Both the position numbers and the translations under genes were made by a program. Positions 55,502 to 64,000 of a stretch of 64,000 nucleotides of DNA are shown here, piece after piece. This DNA comes from JALZHR01 sp036388475 (lineage in GTDB: Bacteria > Acidobacteriota > Blastocatellia > Pyrinomonadales > Pyrinomonadaceae): assembly GCA_036388475.1 (NCBI GenBank), contig DASVRT010000085.1, positions 1 to 64,000 of the forward strand. The letters are read 5' to 3'. Within the stretch, counting starts at the first letter, position 1, and the number at the start of each line of letters is the position of its first letter. A model generated the notes under the pieces. That model was not told where the DNA came from, searched no databases, and saw only the letters and a program-made list of their open reading frames with translations.

Positions 55502-58399
55502 TTAATTCAAAACCGCTTTCAATGCTTTCCCGGTATAGGATTTTCGCACGGCGACGACTTCTTCCGGCGTTCCGGTCGCCACGAGTTTTCCGCCGCCTTC
55601 GCCGCCTTCGGGTCCTAAATCGATGATGTAATCAGCCGATTTTATCACATCCAGATTATGCTCGATGACGATGACCGTGTTTCCGGTGTCAACCAATCTT
55701 TGCAAAACGTCGAGCAGTTTGTGAACGTCGGCGAAATGCAAGCCGGTTGTGGGTTCGTCGAGAATATAAATCGTTTTTCCGGTGGCGCGTTTCGATAATT
55801 CTTTGGCGAGTTTGATGCGCTGCGCTTCGCCGCCGCTCAAGGTCGTCGAAGACTGACCGATTTTGATGTAGCCGAGACCGACGTCGAGCAGAGTTTGCAG
55901 TTTTTGTTTGATTTGCGGAATGTTTTCCAGGATTGGCAGCGCGTCTTCAATCGTCGTATCCAATAAATCGGCAATCGAAAGACCTTTGTATTTGACGGCT
56001 AAGGTTTCGCGGTTGTAGCGCGCGCCGCGGCAAACGTCGCAGAGCACGTAAACGTCGGGCAGAAAATTCATCTCGATGCGCTTCATTCCGTCGCCGTCGC
56101 AGGCTTCGCAGCGTCCGCCTTTGACGTTAAACGAAAAACGTCCGGCTTTGTAGCCGCGTTCTCTGGATTCCGGCAGCATCGCGTAAAGCTCGCGTATCGG
56201 CGTGAAAAGTCCGGTGTAAGTCGCCGGATTCGAGCGCGGCGTTCTGCCGATCGGCGTCTGGTCAATCTCTATGACTTTATCGACTAACTCCAAGCCTTCG
56301 ATTTCGTCGTGTTCGAGCGGTTCGACCAGCGAGCCGTAAACGTGACGCGCCAGCGCCGGATAGAGAATATCTTCGACGAGCGTGGATTTGCCCGAGCCGG
56401 AAACGCCGGTCACGACCGTGAAAATGCCGAGCGGAAAACGCACGTCGATGTTTTTCAGATTGTGCGCCCGCGCGCCTTTGACGGTGATGCCGTTGACGTT
56501 CGGCAAGCGCCGCAATTCCGGAATTTCGATGGCAAGCTTTTTGGAGAGATATTGCCCGGTTATCGAAGCCGGATTTTTTTCGATGTCGGCGGGCGTTCCT
56601 TCGGCGACGACAGAGCCGCCGTGCGTTCCCGCGCCCGGTCCTAAATCGACGACGTAGTCGGCTTTTTCAATCGTTTCCTCGTCGTGTTCGACCACCAGCA
56701 CCGTGTTGCCCAAATCTCTTAATTCGTGGAGAGTTTCCAGCAGTTTTTGATTGTCGCGCGGGTGCAGACCGATGGAAGGCTCGTCCAGAACATAAAGAAC
56801 GCCGCGCAATTGCGAACCGATTTGCGTCGCCAGCCGGATGCGCTGACCTTCGCCGCCGCTCAAAGTCGCCGACGGTCTTTCCAGAGTCAGATATCCTAAA
56901 CCGACAGCTTGCAGAAATCCGAGACGGTCTTTGATTTCTTTCAAAACCAGCCCGGCGATTTTTTCTTCGCGCTGGTTAAGGGAAATTTCTCCGATTCGCT
57001 CAATCGATTCTTCAATCGTCAGGTTTGTGTAATCGGCAATTCCCAAACCGCCGACCTTAACCGCCAGCGATTCCGGCTGCAGGCGCTTGCCGTGACATTC
57101 GGGACAGGTAATGGGCGAGACGAGTTCCTCCAGTTCGAGCCGAACCTTTTCCGACGGCGGATTTTCCATTCGCTCGTGCATCGCGCGGATTGCGCCTTTC
57201 CATTCCGATTCGTATTTATAGCCGCCCTGCGAGAAAGTCAGACGACGATTCGTGCCGTAAAAGAATGCGTCCTGAATTTCTTTCGGCAAATCGATAAACG
57301 GAGTTTCCAGCAGATTTACCGTCGCGTCTTTCTTTTTGCCTTTGAATTTCGATTTGATTTTTCCGGCGAAAGAATCGTCTTCATCCGGCGGCGTTAATTT
57401 ATCTTCGCCCGTAAATTTTTCGATAATCGCTTTCAGCGCCGCCTGCAAAAATCGCGCGCCGGATTTGTCGGCTTCGCCCAGGAATTTCAATTTTCCGGCA
57501 GGCTGATTCGCGTCCGGCACGATTTTCGACGGGTCAATCTGCATCACCGTTCCCAAGCCCTGACATTTTCGGCACGCGCCGTAATTGGAGTTAAACGAAA
57601 ACGAGCGCGGTTCTAAAGTCGGAATATTCACGCCGCAATTGACGCACGCCATTTTCTCCGAATAGAGCTTTTCCTCGCCGTCGATAATCGAAATCAAAAC
57701 CGCGCCGCCCGTCAATTTCAGAGCCGTTTTCACCGATTCGGTCAAACGCTCGCGCACGCCTTCTTTTATCAAAAGGCGATCGACGACGACTTCAATCGTG
57801 TGATTTTTGCGTTTGTCGAGCTTGATTTCCTCGTCCAGCTGGCGCATCTCGCCGTCGATGCGGGCGCGCAGGAATCCGTCTTTGTTAAGTTTTTCGAGTT
57901 CCTTTTTAAATTCGCCTTTGCGCCCGCGCACGAGCGGCGCGAGAATCATCACGCGCTCGCCTTCCGGCAGATTCAAAATTCCGCTCGTGATTTGCTCGAC
58001 CGACTGGCGCGTAATCGGCGCGCCGCACAAATGGCAGTGCGGCTGCCCGATTGACGAAAAAAGCAGCCGCAGATAATCGTAAATTTCCGTCACCGTTCCG
58101 ACGGTCGAGCGCGGAGAACGCGAAACGGTTTTCTGCTCAATCGAAATCGCGGGCGAAAGACCTTCGACCGAATCGACATCGGGTTTTTCCAATTGGTCTA
58201 AAAACTGGCGCGCGTAAGCCGACAGCGATTCGACGTAGCGGCGCTGACCTTCGGCGTAAATCGTGTCGAAGGCGAGAGAAGATTTTCCCGAACCGCTCAA
58301 GCCGGTGACAACGGTTAATTTGTTGCGCGGAATCTCGACGTTGATGTTTTTCAGATTATGCTGGCGCGCGCCGCGAACGGTGATTTTATTAATGCTCAT
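55502..58399 (-). CDS. uvrA: Excinuclease ABC subunit A
   Basis: 965 residues. UvrA is the damage-recognition ATPase of nucleotide excision repair. Walker A of the first ATPase is TGLSGSGKSS (32-41) and of the second GVSGSGKSTLVEDILY. The zinc modules are visible as CVNCGVNIP with CRKCQGLG, and CEACDGDG with CDVCRGARYN. Signature loops are LERPSATLSGGEGQRIRLA and GQSSTTLSGGEAQRIKLAKE. A lysine-rich insertion (FAGKIKSKFKGKKKDATV) lies between the zinc and insertion domains. The gene is complete and separate from uvrB. Confidence 0.97.
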   Translation of the reverse strand: MSINKITVRGARQHNLKNINVEIPRNKLTVVTGLSGSGKSSLAFDTIYAEGQRRYVESLSAYARQFLDQLEKPDVDSVEGLSPAISIEQKTVSRSPRSTVGTVTEIYDYLRLLFSSIGQPHCHLCGAPITRQSVEQITSGILNLPEGERVMILAPLVRGRKGEFKKELEKLNKDGFLRARIDGEMRQLDEEIKLDKRKNHTIEVVVDRLLIKEGVRERLTESVKTALKLTGGAVLISIIDGEEKLYSEKMACVNCGVNIPTLEPRSFSFNSNYGACRKCQGLGTVMQIDPSKIVPDANQPAGKLKFLGEADKSGARFLQAALKAIIEKFTGEDKLTPPDEDDSFAGKIKSKFKGKKKDATVNLLETPFIDLPKEIQDAFFYGTNRRLTFSQGGYKYESEWKGAIRAMHERMENPPSEKVRLELEELVSPITCPECHGKRLQPESLAVKVGGLGIADYTNLTIEESIERIGEISLNQREEKIAGLVLKEIKDRLGFLQAVGLGYLTLERPSATLSGGEGQRIRLATQIGSQLRGVLYVLDEPSIGLHPRDNQKLLETLHELRDLGNTVLVVEHDEETIEKADYVVDLGPGAGTHGGSVVAEGTPADIEKNPASITGQYLSKKLAIEIPELRRLPNVNGITVKGARAHNLKNIDVRFPLGIFTVVTGVSGSGKSTLVEDILYPALARHVYGSLVEPLEHDEIEGLELVDKVIEIDQTPIGRTPRSNPATYTGLFTPIRELYAMLPESRERGYKAGRFSFNVKGGRCEACDGDGMKRIEMNFLPDVYVLCDVCRGARYNRETLAVKYKGLSIADLLDTTIEDALPILENIPQIKQKLQTLLDVGLGYIKIGQSSTTLSGGEAQRIKLAKELSKRATGKTIYILDEPTTGLHFADVHKLLDVLQRLVDTGNTVIVIEHNLDVIKSADYIIDLGPEGGEGGGKLVATGTPEEVVAVRKSYTGKALKAVLN

Positions 58400-58529
58400 C
58401 GGTTAAATAAAAGTTTCTGCTTCTCACGGATGAAAATATCGCCTACAGCAGAAACCTTTATTTTAGCAAATCTTCGGCATTTCAAGCAAAGAGCGGGCGG
58501 GCGGGTATTCGATTGATTTGAAGAGATAA

Positions 58530-59609
58530 TTATTTTGGCGAATTGCCGGAGGTAAACCAGTTTGTAATTTCGCCGGTTGAAAGGTCAATCGTGTAGAAGG
58601 TTTTCTGTTCGCGCGTCAGGCGCAGGTCGAAGCCGATAGCCTGGTTGTCGGCGCGCCACCACGGACCCGACAGAAAAAGCATATTCCTTAAATCCGCGCC
58701 GCCGCGGGGTAATTCATATTCTCTCGTTAATTGTTTGGTTTGCAGATCGTACAGCGACAATTTGTTTTCGGCGTCGGGATGAAAATCGCCGCCTCCGTCC
58801 GGGTGAGTATTTGTCAGCAGCGCCAGAGTTTTTTGGTCGGGCGATAAAAGCGCCCGGAACGTCGCCTGCGCGTCTTTCGGTTTCGGCACGTTCAAGATGC
58901 TGAAACTTTGTGTTTTTTGTTTGAAGTAATCGGTGTATTTGTTGAAATCGACGTATTCGATCCCGAATCCGGGCAGCGCAGTGTCACCGACGATATAGAA
59001 ACCCCTTTTGTCGTTGGCGAGCGCGACTTGATTAAAAGAAGTAATATTTTGCAGTTTGACGTCCCAGACCGCGCTGGAGCTGTCGCTAACCATAAACACT
59101 TTTTTTCCTTCGGCGGAGAAAACGGCATAAACGTCGTTGGACGACCAACCGTGTAAAGTATGCGTAACAGGTTCGAGGTCGGAATGCTGCGACTGTTTAT
59201 TTGATTTGCTCGAATACGCTATATATATTCCGGCTTTGGTGATTTTCCCGGAGTCATCGGTTTTTGTGTAAAATTGCGCGCTCTTTCCTCCGACATTCGC
59301 GCCGGCAATATTAGGAAAATTAGAGCCGATATTTATTTCGATTTTTGGCGCGTTATCGTCAACGATCGGTTCGTCATTCGGTTTGGCGAGCGCGAAGTAT
59401 AGGCGTTCCTGCGTGCCGGTCTCGCTTTTCGCCAAAAATATACCTTTGTCGGCATCACGCCAGCCGCCGAACATTAAAAGATGCGGTTCGGTTCCGGGAT
59501 TTGAGTTTTTCGGATCAGACGTTGACTGTCGCAGCGACCGGCAGGCTGACGCGCCGAAAAACGGAATCAAACAGACGACAAACAACAGAACGCATTTTGC
59601 TGGATTCAT
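58530..59609 (-). CDS. Hypothetical lipoprotein, beta-propeller-like
   Basis: About 359 residues. The signal ends FFGASAC, a good lipobox, so the mature protein should be lipid-anchored. The body has repeating blade-like strands such as THTLHGWSSNDVYAVFSAEG, KRGFYIVGDTALPGFGIEY, ATFRALLSPDQKTLALLTN and the closing KTFYTIDLSTGEITNWF, suggesting a WD40/TolB-type propeller. No named family is certain. The ATG at 59609 is chosen over the TTG at 59624. It is the last of a minus-strand series that begins with the YeiH-like gene. Confidence 0.6.
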   Translation of the reverse strand: MNPAKCVLLFVVCLIPFFGASACRSLRQSTSDPKNSNPGTEPHLLMFGGWRDADKGIFLAKSETGTQERLYFALAKPNDEPIVDDNAPKIEINIGSNFPNIAGANVGGKSAQFYTKTDDSGKITKAGIYIAYSSKSNKQSQHSDLEPVTHTLHGWSSNDVYAVFSAEGKKVFMVSDSSSAVWDVKLQNITSFNQVALANDKRGFYIVGDTALPGFGIEYVDFNKYTDYFKQKTQSFSILNVPKPKDAQATFRALLSPDQKTLALLTNTHPDGGGDFHPDAENKLSLYDLQTKQLTREYELPRGGADLRNMLFLSGPWWRADNQAIGFDLRLTREQKTFYTIDLSTGEITNWFTSGNSPK

Positions 59610-59661
59610 AACTTTATCGAACAAATATTATAGAAACCGTCTCGACTTGATTGATAAATTT

Positions 59662-59928
59662 CTAGCCGAGTTTTTCGTTGACGAAAGTCAAAATTCCGAT
59701 GGCGACGCTGACGACCATAAACGTCGCAATCGCCCGCCACCAGGCGTCCGATTTGGTAAATTCCCAGATTGCCAGAATGCATAAGACCGTGCAGACGACA
59801 AGCGAAAAGGTAATCACGCCGAAGGCGACGTTGCGCAGCATTCGCGGATTGATTATGCCCCTTGTTTCGCGCGGCGGCGGAGGCGGAGGCGGAATTTTCT
59901 GTGATTGTTCGAATTTGTCTTTTTCCAT
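59662..59928 (-). CDS. Small membrane protein with proline-rich N-terminus
   Basis: 88 residues. A charged, proline-rich cytoplasmic head (KIPPPPPPPRE) is followed by two transmembrane segments, VAFGVITFSLVVCTVLCILA and AIATFMVVSVAIGILTFVNE. No family is recognised. It starts 15 bases after the stop of the preceding minus-strand gene, so the two are probably co-transcribed. Confidence 0.6.
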   Translation of the reverse strand: MEKDKFEQSQKIPPPPPPPRETRGIINPRMLRNVAFGVITFSLVVCTVLCILAIWEFTKSDAWWRAIATFMVVSVAIGILTFVNEKLG

Positions 59929-59943
59929 TTTGCTCGATGAAAA

Positions 59944-60615
59944 CTACTTTTGATTTTCTTTGACGTTTTCTTTCAGCCAGGCGCTTTCAGCCGCGCGGCA
60001 TTTGTGGCAATAAAGAGTTTCGACGTATTTGGGCGAATCTTCCTCGACGATGCAGCCGCCGCCGTAACGACTGTTCGCGTGCGGAAACAATTTCGGCTCG
60101 ACTGACTGGTAGGCGGCAAAATCATACAGAAAAACCGCTGAACCGTAATTAATCCTGATTTTATCTTTTATTAAAACTTCCCGATGAACTTCGCAGCTGT
60201 GACTGCCTTCTTCCCAATTCTGCGGTATGAGGCTCATTACTTCGGGAATGACGATTTTAACTTCGACCCGATAAGGTGAAATAATCATTTTTTTATCCGA
60301 ATAATCAGTTTCCAGCACGACCGACCGCTGCGATTCGCTCGATTCGGCAAATTTCCATTTCGCCAGATCGTTTTTTATTTTGACATAGAGAATCGCGTTT
60401 CCTTCCAGCAGCTTTATGAAAACTACCTTTCCTTCATTGTCCAGATTCAGCTCAATCCGCGTTTTATCGGCGTGATACTTGACTATGTCGTAATTAACGC
60501 CGGCAGGCGAAACGAAAGAAACGAGCGCGGGCTGGTTTTGCTGCGCCGTCGCCGTGTGAAAGCACACGAGCAGCGGCAAAATCAGAATTAAAAATCGCGG
60601 ACAAAATCGCTTCAT
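59944..60615 (-). CDS. Exported protein with TonB-C-like domain and Cys/His domain
   Basis: About 223 residues, with a signal peptide (ending ATAQQ). Residues about 42-85, RIELNLDNEGKVVFIKLLEG and then KIKNDLAKWKFAES, match the TonB C-terminal fold pattern (strand-strand-helix ending in WKF). A second part has HSCEVHREVLIKDKIRINYG, LFPHANSRYGGGCIVEEDSP and VETLYCHKCRAAESAWLKEN. These conserved Cys/His residues suggest metal or disulfide sites. No transmembrane anchor remains after the signal, so it is not an ordinary TonB. The ATG at 60615 is chosen as the start of a clean signal peptide. Confidence 0.6.
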   Translation of the reverse strand: MKRFCPRFLILILPLLVCFHTATAQQNQPALVSFVSPAGVNYDIVKYHADKTRIELNLDNEGKVVFIKLLEGNAILYVKIKNDLAKWKFAESSESQRSVVLETDYSDKKMIISPYRVEVKIVIPEVMSLIPQNWEEGSHSCEVHREVLIKDKIRINYGSAVFLYDFAAYQSVEPKLFPHANSRYGGGCIVEEDSPKYVETLYCHKCRAAESAWLKENVKENQK

Positions 60616-60677
60616 ACGTTTAATCTTAAATATTTCGATGCTTATTATGAGCGATAATTTGTTTAAGTTCAATAATT

Positions 60678-61616
60678 TTACAAAATTTGTATGACCGCCC
60701 ACAGCGAAACGAGCGAAATCACAATCCAGAGCAAAACGCCCTGCACGAGCGGTTTAACGCCGACTTTCCGAAGCGTGGCGCGCGAAAGCGACGCGCCGAT
60801 AAGAAAAAGCGTCACGGTCAAGCCGGTTTTTGCCAGCATCACGGGCGAATCGAAAAGGCTCGGCAAAACGAAAGGCGGCGCGTAAGTTCTCGCGACGGTC
60901 GCCAGCAGAAAGAAAAAGATAAACCACGGAATCGCGATTCGCGTTTTCTTCTGCGAGTTTTTTTGGCGATAGAGAAAGGCGAATAAAAGCGCGATTGGCG
61001 CAATCCAGAGCGCGCGGGCAAGCTTGACGGTCGTGGCAATCTGCAAGGCTTCCGCGCCGTATCTGGACGCCGCGCCGACCACCGAGCTGGTATCGTGAAT
61101 CGCAATCGCCGCCCAGACGCCGAATTGATTTTCGGTTAAATTCAGCGCGCGTCCGACGATTGGAAAAACGAAAAGCCCGATGGAATTTAAGATAAAAACC
61201 GTTCCTAAAGAGACGGAAATTTCGTCCGAATCGGCTTCGATGGCGGGCGCGACCGCCGCAATCGCGCTGCCGCCGCAAATCGCCGTGCCCGACGAAATCA
61301 GAGCCGACGTTTTGTCTTCGACCTTTAAAAATCTGCCGAGCAGATAGCCGAGCGCGAGAGTTCCGAAAATCGTCGCCAGAGTAAACAAAATCCCGTCTTT
61401 TCCGGCTTTGACGACCGATTCCAGATTCATTCCGAAACCGAGCAGAACGACCGAAATCTGCAAAAGAATTTTGGTGGTTTTTCTGGTTTGTTCGGGAAAC
61501 GGATTGCCGAAGACCAGCGCCGGAATCAAGCCTAAAGCCAGCGCTATCGGCGGCGAAACAAACGGCGTCAGGCAGGCAAAGATTAAAAGAAAAAAGACGA
61601 TTTTTCGCCGCAGCAT
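60678..61616 (-). CDS. YeiH/UPF0324 family membrane transporter
   Basis: About 312 residues with roughly ten transmembrane segments. Family landmarks include IALALGLIPALVFGNPFPEQ, the conserved SVVLLGFGMNLESVVKAGKD-type stretch and LISSGTAICGGSAIAAVAPA with a conserved Cys-Gly-Gly. GVWAAIAIHDTSSVVGAASR is also present. Members are described as putative sulfate exporters or as tied to sulfonate/cysteine metabolism; the substrate here is unproven. The ATG at 61616 is preferred over the TTG at 61631. Confidence 0.85.
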   Translation of the reverse strand: MLRRKIVFFLLIFACLTPFVSPPIALALGLIPALVFGNPFPEQTRKTTKILLQISVVLLGFGMNLESVVKAGKDGILFTLATIFGTLALGYLLGRFLKVEDKTSALISSGTAICGGSAIAAVAPAIEADSDEISVSLGTVFILNSIGLFVFPIVGRALNLTENQFGVWAAIAIHDTSSVVGAASRYGAEALQIATTVKLARALWIAPIALLFAFLYRQKNSQKKTRIAIPWFIFFFLLATVARTYAPPFVLPSLFDSPVMLAKTGLTVTLFLIGASLSRATLRKVGVKPLVQGVLLWIVISLVSLWAVIQIL

Positions 61617-61714
61617 AAGTAAATGATGCAAAATTCAAAAGGCAAAGCGCAAAATGTGATTTTGAATTCTGAATTTTAAGTTTTGCATTTTCGTCATTTC
61701 CGCTTAAACAAAAA

Positions 61715-61742
61715 TAAGGGCAAGCCCGAAGTCCTGCCCTTA
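61715..61742 (-). terminator. Hairpin beyond the ribonuclease gene
   Basis: TAAGGGCA (61715-61722) pairs with TGCCCTTA (61735-61742). It starts 22 bases after the stop of the minus-strand ribonuclease gene. Its words also resemble the REP-type GGGCAxGxCCTGCCC family. Confidence 0.6.
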
Positions 61743-61764
61743 CGGAAATCGTTGGATTTCTATT

Positions 61765-64000
61765 TTAAATAAACGCGAAATCGAATTGTTCTTCGTGAAT
61801 CGTCGGGTCGCTCGTCACGTCAATCGCTCCGAGATAGGCTTCGATTTCTTCCATCACGACTTTTTCATCGCTGCGCAGAGCCTTTACCACGTCCGGGTGA
61901 ACTCTTAAAGTCACCAGGCGCGCGTCGTCGGCGTGTTTCGCCAGCCGCCGCGCTTCTTCCAGAATGCTGTAACAGACCGTTTGCGGCGATTTCACCCAGC
62001 CCGCGCCCTGACAGTGTCCGCACGGCGCGCAGAGCGTTCTTTCGAGCGACTGCTTGACGCGTTTGCGGGTCATAATAATCAAGCCGAAATCGTTAAACGA
62101 CAAAACTTTCGTCGGCGATTTGTCATACGAAAGATGCTCTTGCAGCGCCGTCAAAACCTTCTGACGATTGCGCCGGTCTTCCATATCAATCAAATCCAAA
62201 ACGATGATGCCGCCGAGGTCGCGCAGGCGAATCTGCCGCGAGATTTCTTCGACGGCTTCCATATTGGTTTTCGTAATCGTGTCTTCGAGCCGCGCATTGC
62301 CTTTGCCGACAAATTTTCCGGTGTTGACGTCAATCGCCACCAAAGCTTCGGTTTGATTGATGACCAGATAGCCGCCCGAACGCAGCCAGACGCGCGGTTT
62401 CAGAGCCTTGTCGATTTCTTCCTGCACGTTGTAGGCTTCCATAATCGGCTCGTCGCGCACGTAAAGCTTGACGCGGTTGACCATTTTCGGCTGGACGCGA
62501 TTAACGAACTCGACAATTCGCAGATATTCTTCTTCGGAATCGACGCGAATCGCCGTGAAATCGTCGGAAAGCTGGTCGCGCAAAAGGCGTTGAATAATAT
62601 CCAAATCCTGATGAACCATCGCCGGCGATTTCGATTTTTCCGCCGTTTTCTTCACGTCTTTCCACGTGCGCACGAGATAACGCGCGTCTTCGCGCAGATT
62701 TTCTTCCGGCACGCCGATGCCGGCGGTGCGAACGATAAAGCCGCCCGACGGCACATCTTCTTCGTTGCGGATTTTTTGAATCAGAGTCCGCAGGCGATTG
62801 CGCTCGCCGCCCGATTCGATTTTGCGCGAAACGCCGACGTGCTCAATCGTCGGCATATAAACGAGATAGCGCCCGGGCAGAGCGATGTGCGAAGTGATGC
62901 GCGCGCCTTTGCGGGCAATCGGCTCTTTCGCAATCTGGACGAGGATTTCCTGACCTTCGCGGAGTAAATCCGTAATCGTCGGTTGATTGCGCTCGCGCTC
63001 GCGGCGCGTTTCGCGCCTGCCGCCTTGCTGATAGTTATTATTACTACTGCCGCCGCCGCTGGTGCCGTTTTCGACCATCTCGGCTCCGGCAAATTCGGTT
63101 TCGGCGGAAACGGTTTCGTCCATTTTCGAGCCTTCGTAACGGTCTTCGGTCGGTCCGCTGCGCGCCTGCTGCGGGCGATTGCTGCGATTGCCGCCGCCAC
63201 CGCCGCTGCTGCTGCCGCCGCGCCGGCGACCGCCGCGCCGAACCGCCATTTCCGCAATGTCTGCCGCCGGTTCGGTCAGGCTCGCTTGACCGTCGGCGAG
63301 CGTTTCGCCTTCGTTTCTATTCTTTGAAGATTTCCTGCCTTTAGTCGTTTTTTCCCTTCCTTCGGTCTTTTCCTGTTTCGATTTTTGACCTTCTTTTTTC
63401 GATTTTCCGCCGCGTCCCTTCTTTGGCTCTTCGGCGGCGCGTTCTTCATTTGCGGTTTCCGTTTCTGCCGCTGCCTGTTCGCTGCGGCTCACGGGCTGTT
63501 CTTCTTTTCTCGATTTTCTACCGCCGCGACCGCGTCTTGATTTATCCGGCTTCGATTCTTCCGTCGCCGTCCGGGAAACGACTTCGTCTTCGTCGGCGAT
63601 GCGCTGAAAACCGCTCGACATATCGGAAACCGAATCTAAAAGCGAGCCGACCGCCGCCGTCGAAGTGCTTTCCATATCGAATTCGACGGCGCGCACTTTA
63701 TCGACAATCGCTTCCTGCATATAAGCGTCTTTGAACATCTCGCCCGTCGTTTCCTCGTCATCGACGATGCGCTCGAAACCGGAATCTTCGATTTCAAAAA
63801 GCGGCGCCGATTCTTCTTCCCGCTCCGGTTCGGAAAACGGCAGAGATTCCGTTTCTCTCGATTCAAAAGTTTCTTCGGTTTTTTCAGCCCACGGCGTTTC
63901 TTCCGCCGGTTCAGACCTTTCGGTTTCTCTGCCGCGTTTTCCTTTGCCGCGTTTGCTGCGTCTGCCGCGCGGTTCTTCAAATTCTTCGACGCGTTGCGTT
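61765..64000 (-). CDS. Rne/Rng family endoribonuclease (5' end outside window)
   Basis: 745 codons are visible; the frame is open through the right edge, so the start is missing. From about 62980 downward the sequence is the family core: ITDLLREGQEILVQIAKEPI, then SHIALPGRYLVYMPTIEHVG (second half of an S1 domain). The catalytic Asp motifs follow as LVAIDVNTGKF and GIIVLDLIDMED. The zinc-link is CAPCGHCQGAGW. Upstream of the S1 half lie at least 340 residues of low-complexity acidic, basic and Gly-rich sequence. In E. coli RNase E such disorder is C-terminal; here it appears inserted within the S1 domain. The enzyme makes single-strand cuts in mRNA and rRNA precursors. Confidence 0.9.
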   Translation of the reverse strand, partial: TQRVEEFEEPRGRRSKRGKGKRGRETERSEPAEETPWAEKTEETFESRETESLPFSEPEREEESAPLFEIEDSGFERIVDDEETTGEMFKDAYMQEAIVDKVRAVEFDMESTSTAAVGSLLDSVSDMSSGFQRIADEDEVVSRTATEESKPDKSRRGRGGRKSRKEEQPVSRSEQAAAETETANEERAAEEPKKGRGGKSKKEGQKSKQEKTEGREKTTKGRKSSKNRNEGETLADGQASLTEPAADIAEMAVRRGGRRRGGSSSGGGGGNRSNRPQQARSGPTEDRYEGSKMDETVSAETEFAGAEMVENGTSGGGSSNNNYQQGGRRETRRERERNQPTITDLLREGQEILVQIAKEPIARKGARITSHIALPGRYLVYMPTIEHVGVSRKIESGGERNRLRTLIQKIRNEEDVPSGGFIVRTAGIGVPEENLREDARYLVRTWKDVKKTAEKSKSPAMVHQDLDIIQRLLRDQLSDDFTAIRVDSEEEYLRIVEFVNRVQPKMVNRVKLYVRDEPIMEAYNVQEEIDKALKPRVWLRSGGYLVINQTEALVAIDVNTGKFVGKGNARLEDTITKTNMEAVEEISRQIRLRDLGGIIVLDLIDMEDRRNRQKVLTALQEHLSYDKSPTKVLSFNDFGLIIMTRKRVKQSLERTLCAPCGHCQGAGWVKSPQTVCYSILEEARRLAKHADDARLVTLRVHPDVVKALRSDEKVVMEEIEAYLGAIDVTSDPTIHEEQFDFAFI

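Overview
The window looks like chromosomal DNA of an Acidobacteriota member, most likely from the Blastocatellia/Pyrinomonadaceae side of the phylum. This is inferred from family content, not from a marker gene: three very large Oar-type TonB-dependent receptors with N-terminal carboxypeptidase-regulatory-like domains, a VWFA-related protein of the acidobacterial type, delta-60 and FG-GAP repeat proteins, a Rne/Rng ribonuclease with a long low-complexity insertion, and many lineage-restricted secreted proteins. No rRNA, tRNA, CRISPR array, prophage, plasmid origin or intact insertion sequence was seen. The coding style is uniform, with short intergenic gaps full of palindromes.

Left part (1-21,000): a partial 3-hydroxyacyl-CoA dehydrogenase (cut by the left edge) lies under a promoter that carries a FadR/TetR-type operator in its spacer. 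Small envelope genes follow (peptidoglycan-binding-like, DUF1992, polysaccharide deacetylase, DUF58). Next is a divergent pectin module: a pectate lyase (minus strand) and a giant pectin methylesterase (plus strand), with a LacI-type palindrome between them. A gene-poor stretch at 11,663-12,839 holds a broken PAS-domain remnant and tandem and inverted repeats. It is followed by a delta-60 repeat protein, a small secreted protein upstream of a TonB-dependent receptor, a second deacetylase (lipoprotein) and a LolA-like secreted protein.

Middle (21,149-28,901): eight consecutive plus-strand genes all encode exported proteins, most without a known function. One joins an OmpA-like domain to two copies of a module containing BamE-like motifs. 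The last is a VWFA-related protein.

29,000-37,000: glucose-6-phosphate dehydrogenase and a SpoIIM-family membrane protein (minus), then an MsbA-like ABC exporter, a sigma factor whose C-terminal helix-turn-helix is split by an insertion, its small zinc-finger anti-sigma candidate, and ribA (plus).

36,200-45,800 is an outer-membrane uptake region. Two giant TonB-dependent receptors alternate with two paralogous secreted proteins that combine a carboxypeptidase-regulatory-like domain with TPRs. The intergenic DNA here is crowded with hairpins.

Right part (46,000-64,000): an HD-domain phosphohydrolase; an OlsB-like/PlsC-like acyltransferase pair (predicted ornithine-lipid synthesis); a GAF-GAF-AAA-Fis sigma-54 activator; a Cys/Asn/Tyr-rich secreted protein; a TPR lipoprotein; HIT hydrolase; murA; uvrA; three poorly characterised envelope genes, one with a TonB-C-like domain; a YeiH-family transporter; and a Rne/Rng ribonuclease running off the right edge.

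No single cassette stands out as a complete unknown system. The best candidates for undescribed biology are the split-HTH sigma factor with its cytosolic anti-sigma candidate, the OmpA/BamE-like fusion inside the secreted-protein island, and the ribonuclease whose S1 domain appears interrupted by a disordered arm carrying a repeated short motif.
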